Assembly: GCA_934045075.1 (NCBI GenBank)
Contig: OW203723.1
Coordinates: 4,356,577-4,420,576, forward strand
Source of the DNA: Yponomeuta sedellus
Lineage: Eukaryota > Arthropoda > Insecta > Lepidoptera > Yponomeutidae
Length of the DNA: 64,000 bases
Direction: 5' to 3'
Notes under the pieces: generated by a model
What the model was told of the DNA's origin: nothing
Databases searched by the model: none
Seen by the model: only the letters and a program-made list of their open reading frames with translations
Shown here: positions 53,010 to 64,000 of the stretch, piece after piece
How positions within the stretch are numbered: position 1 is the first letter of the stretch
Layout of the letters: every line of letters begins with the position of its first letter
Position numbers and translations under genes: made by a program

Positions 53010-53340
53010 AATTTAGATAGATAGATAGATAGAATATTCTTTATTGCATGTACACCAAGGATTACATAAGAGACTTACAATAATTCTCTTACTTAAGAGA
53101 ATTTACATACTAAACTAGCGAAATAAACCTGTTGAATTTATACTGACTGCGATTTATGTAAAAGCGCGACTCTTGCCATACAAAACAATCTGTTTTTAAT
53201 GCGCAAGATACTTTCGTTAGCACGGAACGGAAACTAAAAATTATGTTTTGCGCATTGAAAACTAATTGTTGTGACTGGGTCATGTATCAAATTCAAATTC
53301 GAATAATTTATTTGGTATAAGTATTATAGGTTGTCTGCCT
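53010..53340 (-). repeat. LINE 3' ends, minus strand
   Basis: (GATA)n then GAATATTCTTTATTGCATGT (53014-53060) is a LINE terminus. A second A+T-rich terminus (TTCAAATTCGAATAATTTAT) lies near 53291. The bases between are unassigned. Confidence 0.5.
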
Positions 53341-53394
53341 TTTCGCAGAAACATTTTATTTAATACTCGAATATATAAAGGAAATTGCCACCAG

Positions 53395-53606
53395 CGCCAT
53401 GATTATTTAACTTTCCACGTATACATCTGTATGCGAAAGCGGAATGCTTATTTAGACGCAATATGTATCACACTTAGTAGATACCACACTTCCGTGGATA
53501 TCTCATAAATGACAGTGATATTGAGCCACACAATTGTACGACAAAGACCTAGATATTTCGTTTAGCACCCAGATGTGTACGTGGAAAGTTACATAATCAA
53601 GGCACT
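53395..53606 (+). mobile_element. MITE (GCGCCTTGATTA family), uninterrupted copy
   Basis: This 212-bp copy has about 40-bp imperfect terminal inverted repeats (GCGCCATGATTATTTAACTT and GTTACATAATCAAGGCACT). Its core (CGCAATATGTATCACACTTA, TGATATTGAGCCACACAATT) matches 46280-46375 and the arms at 51.3-51.9 kb. Confidence 0.75.
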
Positions 53607-54285
53607 GGACCCTATTTACATATAACTACAATTCATGGTTTACGAGGACTATTCGATGTTAGATACAAATATTAATGAACAACCAGTCTGAGACCATTTG
53701 TACAAAGGATAATAATGTAAAAAAAATTCTTTAAAAGGTACATGCAGCTTTTACATTCAATCGTTTCCGCCAAACTAAATTATAGTTTATTGGCAGACTT
53801 ACTCTCACTTTAAAACTAAGTTACGTAAAATACCTAACAAATCAATCGTGCGCACGCTGCCACTAAGCCAACAAGACTCTTCTATCTATTGAGACTCGAC
53901 TATCTATCTATTGAGATCACAAACAATACGATATTACAGTTTTTATAGACAACTAAACTGACCAAGACGGTCCTTCTGAATGCTGTTATGTTGTGTCTCT
54001 TGAAACCCTGGTCAATGTCGACTTTATTGTGTTTTAAGGTAAAAGTAGGCGTAACCTTGACACCTCTTTTGTGTTAGGTAACTACGCTTACATGCGCAAA
54101 ACACGCAGTGTTGTTACTTTTGTCAGCAAAAACATAAACGCTTTATCGGTCTTTAATTATGTCCATTTTGCATATGCAATTTTGCGCATAGTGGTAATTT
54201 GATCTTTGAGAGCTTTACTTTCGATCGATTTTCTCATTAGTCTGATTTTTTTTTTGTTTTACGACAAATTTCATGCCTTGAGATA
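53607..54285. other. Unassigned
   Basis: No gene or repeat recognised. Confidence 0.3.
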
Positions 54286-54710
54286 CATACGTCACACTCT
54301 AGGGCACATGTCTTCTCCCAGATAGAGAGAGAGTATAGACAGAGAGAGAATATAGAGTATTAATCATACACGTAACTTAGGAAACAAAGTCATCTCTAAT
54401 TCATCCCTCCCTCTTTAATGTGAGCTTCCTCGTTTTACCGACCTCACCACCATTCGCGCGAATTTGTAGATCTCGACTTACTAACGGGGAAGGGAAACGT
54501 TGTGAGGAAACCCGAGGGTCTGAGCGGCTGAGGTGTTCACCCTACCTCCGAGTTTGAAATCTACAATCCACAGTGGGCACGCATTCTTTGAGAGCCCTGT
54601 GCCGTGCAGTGGAAAGGCCTCTTTGTTTTGTCGCCCTATATACGTCTTAATGCAGGGCACAGGCCTTCTCTCAGAAAGAGAGAGTATGGGCTTAAGTACG
54701 CCTCTTGTGC
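54286..54710. repeat. Three SINE-B fragments in alternating orientation
   Basis: A minus-strand piece (GGGCACATGTCTTCTCCCAG, about 54301), a plus-strand piece (AACGTTGTGAGGAAACCCGA to GTGCCGTGCAGTGG, 54497-54613) and a minus-strand piece (TGCAGGGCACAGGCCTTCTC, 54651-54710). Confidence 0.55.
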
Positions 54711-54769
54711 TTTGGGCCTGTTTCAGGGGCCAGGGGGTAAATACTTAACTGTAGTGCTGCTCTTCGAAT

Positions 54770-54835
54770 TTCTCAGTAAAAAGCGTGACAGAACGTTACT
54801 TTAATATTTACTTAGTGAAATTCTCAATTCAGAAA
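54770..54835. repeat. Half of the palindromic MITE
   Basis: CGTGACAGAACGTTACTTTA, ATATTTACTTAGTGAAATTC and TCAATTCAGAAACC match the right half of the element at 60780-60908. Confidence 0.6.
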
Positions 54836-55624
54836 CCTACCATAATTATGTAGGTATTTTTGCAAATTTCACAACCGGCATGCTTTTTATGTTATGCTAC
54901 TTTTTTGTTATTGCTTTGTTCGTGTTGTGACTTGTATTTGGTTTTGTATTGGTGTGCTTTGTATACCTACGTGTGTGTGTGTCTTGTGTGAATAAATGTT
55001 TTATATATATATCTGTCTAAATGCTTTTTTTTTCAATGGAAGTACATCAAATCTTGATTGCATTCATGCTTATTGCCATAATCATCTTTAGTCTTGCAGC
55101 GTCTAATGCGCCTTAGGCCCATTTGGAGACACAGGCAGTTCTTAAGTACCTACAATGCATCAGTTCTATGTTTTATAATAACTTTGTGCCTATAACATAA
55201 AGGATTATTTAGATGACAATGATGTTTGGAATTAACGCCAGTGAGTACAATACATCAGTTCTATGTTTTATAATAATTATGTAAACTCTGTTAATTAGGG
55301 ACTTTGAGAACTTTGAAGAGTTTTTGTTCAAAATGATCTAGATATTGAAGCAGTTTCTGCGCTACTTTGAATAAAAACTTTTCATTTTATTTCGAGTCTA
55401 TGCAAAGTATGGCCTTTTGTTTGTAACATTGGTCAGTGAGCGACCTCTAGTTCGATTTATTGACGTAGGTGGTTGTTTGATCGATCTCCTTGTCCCGTTT
55501 AGCATCGCGGTCATACAATGCTAATGGCTGCTGCTGACGGGTCCTTGCTAAAGGTGTAGATAAAAATAGAGCAGAGCATTAATGGGTCGCATTTCATAAA
55601 ACCGTCCATCCACCGTAAGGTAAG
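54836..55624. other. Unassigned with a small direct repeat
   Basis: ACATCAGTTCTATGTTTTATAATAA-like sequence occurs twice (about 55156-55180 and 55251-55274). No gene. Confidence 0.35.
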
Positions 55625-55808
55625 ATGTTTTAGCCTATATACGTACTGCTGCAAGCCTTGAACAGGCCTTCTCACAGAGTATGGGCTTAATTACTGCACG
55701 TCCCCGCCACGGATAGGCAATTTCAAGCGCTGAGGCATTTGAACACCTCAGACATCAGGTTTCCTTAGCCTGTGCCCAACAGTGGGACATTTATAGGCTA
55801 CATAAAAA
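55625..55808 (-). repeat. SINE-B, minus strand, plus opposed tail
   Basis: The minus-strand body (ACAGGCCTTCTCACAGAGTA, CGGATAGGCAATTTCAAGCG, GCATTTGAACACCTCAGACA) abuts a plus-strand tail (GCCTGTGCCCAACAGTGGGA, TTTATAGGCTACATAA) at 55768-55808. Confidence 0.6.
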
Positions 55809-55978
55809 TGTAGTATGAAATTGACCCTTCGTTTCATACCACTGTCCTTCCTCACCACTGCTGACGCTAAAGGAAAAAGATCGAGCTTCAGAAGTGTTGC
55901 CTTGACTCGGCGCTTGAAATCGCTTCCAAGCGCATATATCCAATGACTTGACGCAAGCGGCCCTTGTCAAACACACAT

Positions 55979-56071
55979 CACACTAATATTATAAAGGGGA
56001 AAGTTTGTGAGTGTGTATGTTTGTTACTTGTTCACGTCTAAACTGCTGGAGAGATTTTAATAAGATAAAAA
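55979..56071 (+). repeat. 5' part of a common lepidopteran repeat, split by insertion
   Basis: CACTAATATTATAAAGGGGA, AGTTTGTGAGTGTGTATG and TTGTTCACGTCTAAACTGCT. It continues at 58226 after the inserted retroposon; compare the copy at 34886-35090. Confidence 0.75.
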
Positions 56072-58220
<2,149 letters not shown>

Positions 58221-58225
58221 AAAAA

Positions 58226-58350
58226 TTGGTATGGAGTTAGCTGACACCTTGGATTAACACATAGGCTTCGTTCTACTGTGGAAAAATATCTTATTCCCGT
58301 GGGAAAAATGATACACTCGGGTAACACCGCGGAGCACATCAAGTCCACAC
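58226..58350 (+). repeat. 3' part of the split lepidopteran repeat
   Basis: TTGGTATGGAGTTAGCTGAC, CTTGGATTAACACATAGGCT and GGGTAACACCGCGGAGCAC continue the element begun at 55979. Confidence 0.75.
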
Positions 58351-58759
58351 ATAAATCTGAGTTACCGGTAACTTTTTTCGTTCAAACCCTTATACCAACA
58401 CCAACAAAGTGTGATTAATCGCGACTCGGTGTCCAATCGCGCGACCCCGCGTGACAGTTGACAGATCCGTTCATCTTCTTCAGCGATATTCCCGCCAAAT
58501 CAACAAAACTTTTTTATAAGTCATTGTAGAATACTAGCTGTGTCCGCGACTTTGATCCTGTGGGATTCTGATAAAAAGCAGGCAATAAAGTTTCTACTTT
58601 ATGGTGACAATTTCAAATAAAAAAAAAAAATAATTGCTGTTACCACTTGCGTTACTAATATTAAGCCCGATAATAATAATAAATTTCACACATCACCTTC
58701 ACTTATCCTGGACCCAAATATGGATATTTGTGGTGCGGTATCCAGACAAGATCATCACA
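58351..58759. other. Unassigned
   Basis: ATACTAGCTGTGTCCGCGAC near 58532 resembles the start of the repeat at 11246. No gene. Confidence 0.35.
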
Positions 58760-58900
58760 AATGGAAATGAGAGAGAGAGAGAGAGACATTTATTTGCAGC
58801 CACAAAGATACAATACACATAACACAATGTAACACGATATTATAAATGTGCTGAGACCGAGTCATTGTACAAGTCAAATAAGGCGACCTCCAACGGGAAC
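58760..58900 (-). repeat. LINE 3' end with (GA)n tail
   Basis: GAGAGAGAGAGAGAGACATT then TATTTGCAGCCACAAAGATA, and further on AGGCGACCTCC, as in other minus-strand LINE ends in the window. Confidence 0.5.
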
Positions 58901-59596
58901 CGAACCGCCTCTGTTAAGATTTTTTTTTCTTTTACTGACCAAGTATAATTGATTGAAGTTTTTATAATATTCACATGTAATGATATTGTGATTAATGTAT
59001 TTTTTTTGTTTTGATAATTGTCAATTTAACTGTTATCGTATTTTATTTATTGCTGTTGCGAAATATTTGTTGTATGTCCCCACTGCTGAGAGACGGGTAC
59101 CTATCTTCCTTCATTGCTCGAAGGGTATCATCGGAAGGGTAAATTTTAGTTATCTATACAATTACACCTTGACTTCTAAGGAATATTGTCAATCTATGTC
59201 TATGTCTAAAACCTTGATTTCATACTCTATTTGTGTAGCCCTGCCTATGTATCTATGTAAATAAAAAAAAAAATTCATAAAGAAATCCGACTCGATAATT
59301 TAGCCCGTGCGAACAGTATCAATTTTATTACTTCTACATCGTTTGAGCCCCGACGTATGAGCTTTTCAAATGTTCTGCCGCCCAGTGCCCAATAGGAAAC
59401 ACAGCCGAGCCTAAACAAGCGTGGCCGACCTGGTTACCACAAATTATTCGCATAAAACAAAACAAACAAGTTTCTCGCTCCGGTCGAATTGTTCGTTGCG
59501 TCATCGGTGTCATCGGGACCGCGCGTCTCCGCTTTGGGTGCACAGCGTGGGTTTGAATCTCCGTAACCGTGGCCTTTGTGTTGCTTTAGAACTTTA
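58901..59596. other. Mostly unassigned; SINE tail scrap at 59066-59131
   Basis: GTATGTCCCCACTGCTGAGA with GACGGGTACC at 59070-59100 is a decayed tail of the 5S-SINE family on the minus strand. No gene is recognised in the rest. Confidence 0.45.
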
Positions 59597-59965
59597 TCTT
59601 TATGTAGCCTATAAACGTCCCACTGCAGGGCACTGGCCTCCTCTCGGAGATGGGTTTAGTTACCACGCGTACAGCGGATTAGCAATTTCAAGCGTTGAGG
59701 GATTTGAACACCTCCGGTCTCTAGTTTCCTCACGATGTTTTCCTTTACAGTTAGCGAGTGGAATTGCTACTATAACTTCACAAATGTACATAACTTAGGA
59801 AAGTCATTGGTACATGCTAGTACTGGGAATCGAATCTGGGCTTCTCTGCGAATTTCTGCGTATTTATTGTTGCAATTACCACCAGCTAACTGTGAAGGAA
59901 ACATCGTTTCCTCCAGCCAACCTCAGAAAATAGGAGAAGCAGTCAAAATCAAAACACATTGCAAT
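59597..59965 (-). mobile_element. SINE-B, near full length, minus strand
   Basis: Reading on the minus strand: head region (TTGACTGCTTCTCCTATTTT, GAGGTTGGCTGGAGGAAAC), B-box-like AGATTCGATTCCCAGT, ACTCGCTAACTGTAAAGG, AACATCGTGAGGAAACTAGA, CAACGCTTGAAATTGC, CCTGCAGTGGGACGTTTATA and GGCTACATAA. The A-box part has been lost. It is the most complete guide to this family in the window, at about 370 bp. Confidence 0.72.
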
Positions 59966-60779
59966 CGACATTCCCCGTTAAAAAAGCTAAATTTATTACT
60001 TAAAATGACAACTTAGCAATCATAATTATGTATAAGTGATGTATATGTAAATAAATACTCGTAACATTGATATGAACAGAATTAGTTGTCGTGATTGGTT
60101 GGCATTGTTCCACCCACTGGGCTACCGCCGCTCTTCTGCTTATTCTTCAATTCTTTATACTTTATACACCTTTATTTTAGGTGTATAAAGTAAAGTATAT
60201 GAACACCACCTACACCAAGAAACAATTATTCACACAAAACATAATGATCAGAAACTCCTTGCACAATGACGCACTGTGCCGCGCATTCGGGGGGTGACCC
60301 TCTACTGGAAGACTGGCAAAGTTTCTCGACGTCTTGAAAGACCGACAACCGCGTGGAATAGCTCCATCCTTGTCAGAACTATTCCTCGAGGTGGTCGAAA
60401 TAATCAAACATGAACAAAGGAGAATGATCTAACATGGCCAAGGTCCCACACGGGCCCGCGTTTTTTTTTTTTCTTTAAGATTCTTACGTAAATCTCGCAG
60501 ATATTAAATAGGGGGAAGGCTCTTATTTTTCTTATGTAGTGGGAGGTCAAAAACTAGCAACAGTGTTACGGGATAAATTAATATTATTGTGATTTTGAAG
60601 TCTTTCTCTAGCCCTGGAAAAGTTGCTACCTGCGACATTGAAATATATCGTACAGGTCATTGTTATAAGCGATTTTAAAGTTTTTCCAAGTGAACCCCAC
60701 ATTTTCGTGTATATATAAATTTATTTTATTTTATGATTTTGAAGGTTGTTGTGCTAAGCTCAGCTGCGACTAGACTTTC
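59966..60779. other. Unassigned with a hairpin
   Basis: A 14-bp hairpin (TACTTTATACACCT, 7-nt loop, complement) lies at 60158-60192. CCACTGGGCTACCGCCGCTC near 60113 may be a SINE-B head scrap. No gene. Confidence 0.4.
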
Positions 60780-60908
60780 GGCCTGTTTCTGAATTGAAAA
60801 TTTCACTAAGTAAACACTTAAGTAACGTTCTCTTTTTTTGAGAAATTCGAAGAGACAGCACTACAGTTAACTATTTCCTTAGCGAAATTCTCAGTTCAGA
60901 AACTGGCC
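60780..60908. mobile_element. Palindromic MITE, complete copy
   Basis: This 129-bp copy has inverted ends (GGCCTGTTTCTGAATTGAAA and TCTCAGTTCAGAAACTGGCC) running inward over about 45 bp. The centre is TTTTTTTGAGAAATTCGAAG. It is the single-copy reference for the array at 42264. Confidence 0.75.
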
Positions 60909-61447
60909 CTTTGACTTTGCCTTGTAGATTTTTCCTAATCAATATTTGATCAAACTGAACGATAAACCGTTAAGCAAAAAAAATACACTAAACCAAGCAA
61001 GCATAAATTGAAGGAGCGCCGTTCCCCACGGGGGCATTATTTTCTGCCGCGACGTCGGAGATGGAGGTTAGAAAAATATAACTTCCTGCATTTTCATAAA
61101 GCCTTTAACCTTTTTATACGGAGCGGTAGAGCTCTTCAAATGTAGTGAGATTCACTTCCTGCTGCCTTGGTTAGGGCGAAGATACAACGGTGTATGTGTC
61201 TTTGGGGCTATCATGAATCACTTAAAAAAATCATGTCCGTAACATGAATTACGTTAGGGACAAACCTCAAAAGTACAGAATCTATACTAACTGGTATTCA
61301 ATAGTTTTAGACGTAGTAATTTTCCTTATATTTTTGAAGGTTGATCCGTGTTTAGTGTAGGGTTTAGTTTAGTGTACAGAGTTGGTACCCTAAGGGGTAC
61401 CCGTATGAACCTGAATCTCTGGACTTCCGTTTGACACTATTTTTAGG
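60909..61447. other. Unassigned
   Basis: No gene or repeat recognised. Confidence 0.3.
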
Positions 61448-61670
61448 ATTATATTCTTTTTAATGCACTAACCCGTGCTAATGACGTTTCAAAACCCTAT
61501 TTAGAGGCTAAACATTCCACCCATGCCGGGATTCGAACCCGCGAACTCTGGCTATCCGTGCCAGCGCTCTTCCAACTGAGCTAATGGGCGACTCACCGGC
61601 ATCAGTGAAATTTCGAACCTCTTTACAATACTCACTGTATTACGTACAGGCAGCGACATCCACACAGTGC
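61448..61670 (-). mobile_element. tRNA-derived SINE-A, full copy, minus strand
   Basis: On the minus strand: 5' leader (GATGTCGCTGCCTGTACGTA, TTTCACTGATGCCGGTGAGT), tRNA-like head with TTAGCTCAGTTGG and GGTTCGAATCCC, then the tail (GTGGAATGTTTAGCCTCTAA, AGCACGGGTTAGTGCATTAA). The leader is shared with 52521-52590, which shows it is part of the element. Confidence 0.75.
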
Positions 61671-62369
61671 GGGCTGGTCAAGAACTTGGCCGGTGTGCGC
61701 CTTGATAATGCAAAATGTTTGCAATACTTCGGAGAAATAACAATGACGTCATAATAATGAAGTTTAACCAAAAATGTGATTACTCCATCCCATGGATGAC
61801 GATAGCGGGCGCTTGTATGTTTTTCGCGCCGATCTTGTTGTTTATTTCCTTGCTGTGTTTTTTTGTTGTGTATTACACACTGAGCTGTCTGTAACAATGT
61901 CGTAACCAGCGATCAATAACAATTATCATGTTCCAATGGAGCATGCAAAGCATGAGTTCACACACTTCGCATGCAACTCTCCTTAACATTTCACACGCAA
62001 ACGCATTACAATTCGCTAAGTGTGTCACCTAACAAGACCTCATTGATAACAATAGGTACTTCTTAGGCGCTCCCCTTCCTCAGTTGTCTTTAAAAGCAAG
62101 GTTGAGGAGTTTTATCTGTCTCTGCAAGTTCAATATTCATGCATTTTTTTAATTTGTTTTTTCACCATATGTATTCTATATTTCTCCCTCGCGTACCTAC
62201 TTTGTTATTGTAACTTTCATAAGTATTTTATCATAACTGTACTATGAAACGGTTATGTAGGTATATTGTTATCTAGATACAGTTAAGTAGTGTATTCATA
62301 TTCGCACTACTGGATAGTCGGTGTGAATATGTTCTCTCATTTCCTTCAGCAAATTTCCGTCAAAAGGAT
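61671..62369. other. Unassigned
   Basis: No gene or repeat recognised. Confidence 0.3.
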
Positions 62370-62470
62370 GTCTACAATTGCTTTTAGCAATAGGGCCACC
62401 AATTGTACTCTGTCTTTATCATGTTTTATAGTATGTGCTCTGGTGTACAATATAGAATATTCTTATTTTG
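62370..62470 (+). repeat. LINE 3' end, plus strand
   Basis: TGCTTTTAGCAATAGGGCCA, CCAATTGTACTCTG and GGTGTACAATATAGAATATT match, in opposite orientation, the LINE end at 48721-48855. Confidence 0.55.
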
Positions 62471-62659
62471 TCACACTTCTGAATGGCAGTTCTTTTTACC
62501 CGAATCCGGGAGAGCCAACAAAAAGGGTTGTGATTTTGGCAGTCTATGTCAACATATAGACTCCATCGTTGCGCACCTCGTACGATTTTTATGAATGAGG
62601 TGTGAAACGATTCGTTATTGTGGTCCGGGTGACTTAAGCTACGTTTTATGTTAAAAATA

Positions 62660-62768
62660 TATAACAAAACACACCATAAGCTCGCGCCTGTATGCCAGTG
62701 GGGTAGGCAGAGACCAGAGACTGCCACTTGCCTCAGAGATTACCTTCGCTTCATCGACGTTTATTAGT
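62660..62768 (+). repeat. GCGCCTGTATGCCAGTGGGGTAGG repeat fragment (second of two)
   Basis: CGCGCCTGTATGCCAGTGGG with GTAGGCAGAG, then CGCTTCATCGACG, relates to 28925-29010. Confidence 0.5.
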
Positions 62769-62843
62769 CGTTGCATGCACATTTAAACACTTGTGTTTAA
62801 ATGTGCATGCAACGTTTAAACACAAGTGTTTAAATGTGCATGC
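62769..62843. repeat. Perfect 22-bp-arm palindrome plus partial repeat
   Basis: CGTTGCATGCACATTTAAAC with AC (62769-62790), TT, then the exact complement (62793-62814). Immediately after, TTTAAACACAAGTGTTTAAA and TGTGCATGC repeat the right arm. Confidence 0.85.
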
Positions 62844-63490
62844 ATACTTACATTTTAATATACTTACATTTTAACACTTGATGTAGCAGAATAGATAAAT
62901 AAAAACTTCCACGAACCACAATCATTTATCCTAGGAATAAATTAGGATGTCCTGGATACGATGTACGATGCAGTACGATGACGCCATTCGCGTGGTTAAC
63001 ATTAACATTAATAGTCTGTTGAAATTCTGTCATTTAATCGCTACAAGTTCGTGCCTACGTACTACGTCTATAGTACTACCCAGGCTGGTGTCTAAAAGCC
63101 TCAGCAACCTATCCCTCGGTATACAGGCATGTTATGTTCTGTTACATTTGTTGAACATATCATTAGCCTGAATGGTACTTAGAATGTATCATTAATGCCA
63201 AAGTTTCTAATAAAAGTTAAGAGACTTCCATAGAAAGAGTGCTTCATAGGCTTCATTGACATCTATTCTTTAAAGTCCGGTGTTCATTTTCCTGATCAGT
63301 TTATTGCGCATTACATCGCACGTATACGGCTCGTTTCCTCAGTCCCATGTAATACAAAAGTCTCCGTATGACCTTGCCCTTACAGGTCGACGAATTTCTT
63401 TTATACCCTCGACAGTTCGCTCGGAAATCTTTACGGCCGATTGATTCTGAAATTCGCCCTTTCTTCGTCTTCAACTATTTGGAAACAAAA
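62844..63490. other. Unassigned
   Basis: No gene or repeat recognised. Confidence 0.3.
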
Positions 63491-63615
63491 GGAGAGAGAG
63501 AGAGAGAGAGATAACACTTTATTGTACATAAAAATGGAAATTACACAGATATTTCTTAACCTAAGAGTACAGACGGCGGCCTTATCACTAAAAGTGATCT
63601 CTTCCAGACAACCTT
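63491..63615 (-). repeat. LINE 3' end with (GA)n tail
   Basis: (AG)n then ATAACACTTTATTGTACATA, AGATATTTCTTAACCTAAGA and GACGGCGGCCTTATCAC. It matches 48081-48195 closely, including TGATCTCTTCCAGACA at its inner end. Confidence 0.65.
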
Positions 63616-64000
63616 CGGATGAACTGGACTAATACATTAGAGAAGGAAGTAGATGTACAAAAAAAAAAAAAAAACATAGAAAACATTAATTGCAGAGGTT
63701 CCAAATACATGCCTCAATAACAGTGTGAATAAATAAAATTATCAACAGATACATACAAATAATTTAAATAAATAAAAATAAAAAATGAATATTATACATA
63801 AATACATAAATAATTAACAAAATATACACAGGAATATACAAATATATACAGGAGGTGAAAATAAATGTACTAAGATGTTTGTTGCGAACATTCTGTCATA
63901 GAAAACGTCCCGCATTGCCGGATGTGACAGCCGCAGTACAAACTTGATTGTGGAAGTGAATTGAACTACTTTCTACCAGTTGCCGCGAAAGAATGGCAGA
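63616..64000. other. A+T-rich, unassigned
   Basis: A poly-A run at 63660-63674 and TACATAAATA-rich sequence; no gene. It may be decayed LINE sequence adjoining the end at 63491. Confidence 0.3.

Noticed and set aside
59421..59798. 125-codon plus-strand frame
   Set aside because: Its second half is the complement of SINE-B sequence; no protein family recognised.

Overview
The window looks like gene-poor, repeat-dense nuclear DNA of a lepidopteran (moth or butterfly). This rests on: a U1 snRNA of insect type; SINEs whose 5' head resembles lepidopteran 5S rRNA; interspersed repeats I recognise as common in Lepidoptera (the GGGTTCCGTACC element, the ACTAGCTGACCC element, the GTTTGTGAGTGTGTATGTTTG element); and the absence of any prokaryotic gene organisation. 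No search could be run, so family names rest on motif recognition.

Region by region. 0.84-6.62 kb: a full-length I-type non-LTR retrotransposon on the minus strand, poly-A tailed and bounded by a perfect 11-bp target-site duplication, with both ORFs broken. It sits about 70 bp upstream of what may be a host 5'-UTR exon (about 6690-6916, ending in a consensus splice donor). 7-20.5 kb: interspersed repeats, including two near-identical 0.53-kb MITE-like copies, tRNA-derived SINEs (one with a 13-bp target duplication), a possible DNA-transposon remnant with a THAP-like exon, and a 5S-headed SINE. 20.8-26.5 kb: an apparently intact tyrosine-recombinase retrotransposon of DIRS type on the minus strand. 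It has gag, RT/RNase H and recombinase frames, inverted terminal repeats and the internal complementary region that repeats both termini. 29.77-29.93 kb: a divergent U1 snRNA gene. 30-43 kb: fold-back elements, decayed SINE and LINE ends, an old local duplication and a MITE-derived array. 43.5-46.3 kb: a near-identical 1.36-kb tandem duplication whose right copy continues into a MITE carrying a nested TA-flanked mariner-type MITE. 47.7-53.6 kb: 5S-SINE, SINE, hAT (perfect 8-bp target duplication, transposase C-terminal relic) and fold-back insertions. 56.07-58.22 kb: a short 5'-truncated retroposon whose (AAAT)n tail is about 514 uninterrupted units. 58.3-64 kb: more SINE, LINE and MITE fragments and palindromes.

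How the parts work together: almost everything is mobile-element derived. The DIRS element is the only autonomous element that looks complete. The SINEs depend on LINE machinery, and the MITEs on hAT, Tc1/mariner or unidentified transposases. Nested insertions give a relative order of events: a SINE is older than the hAT inside it, a MITE is older than the mariner MITE and LINE end inside it, and a common repeat is older than the AAAT-tailed retroposon that splits it. The only strong host-type gene candidate is the U1 snRNA.
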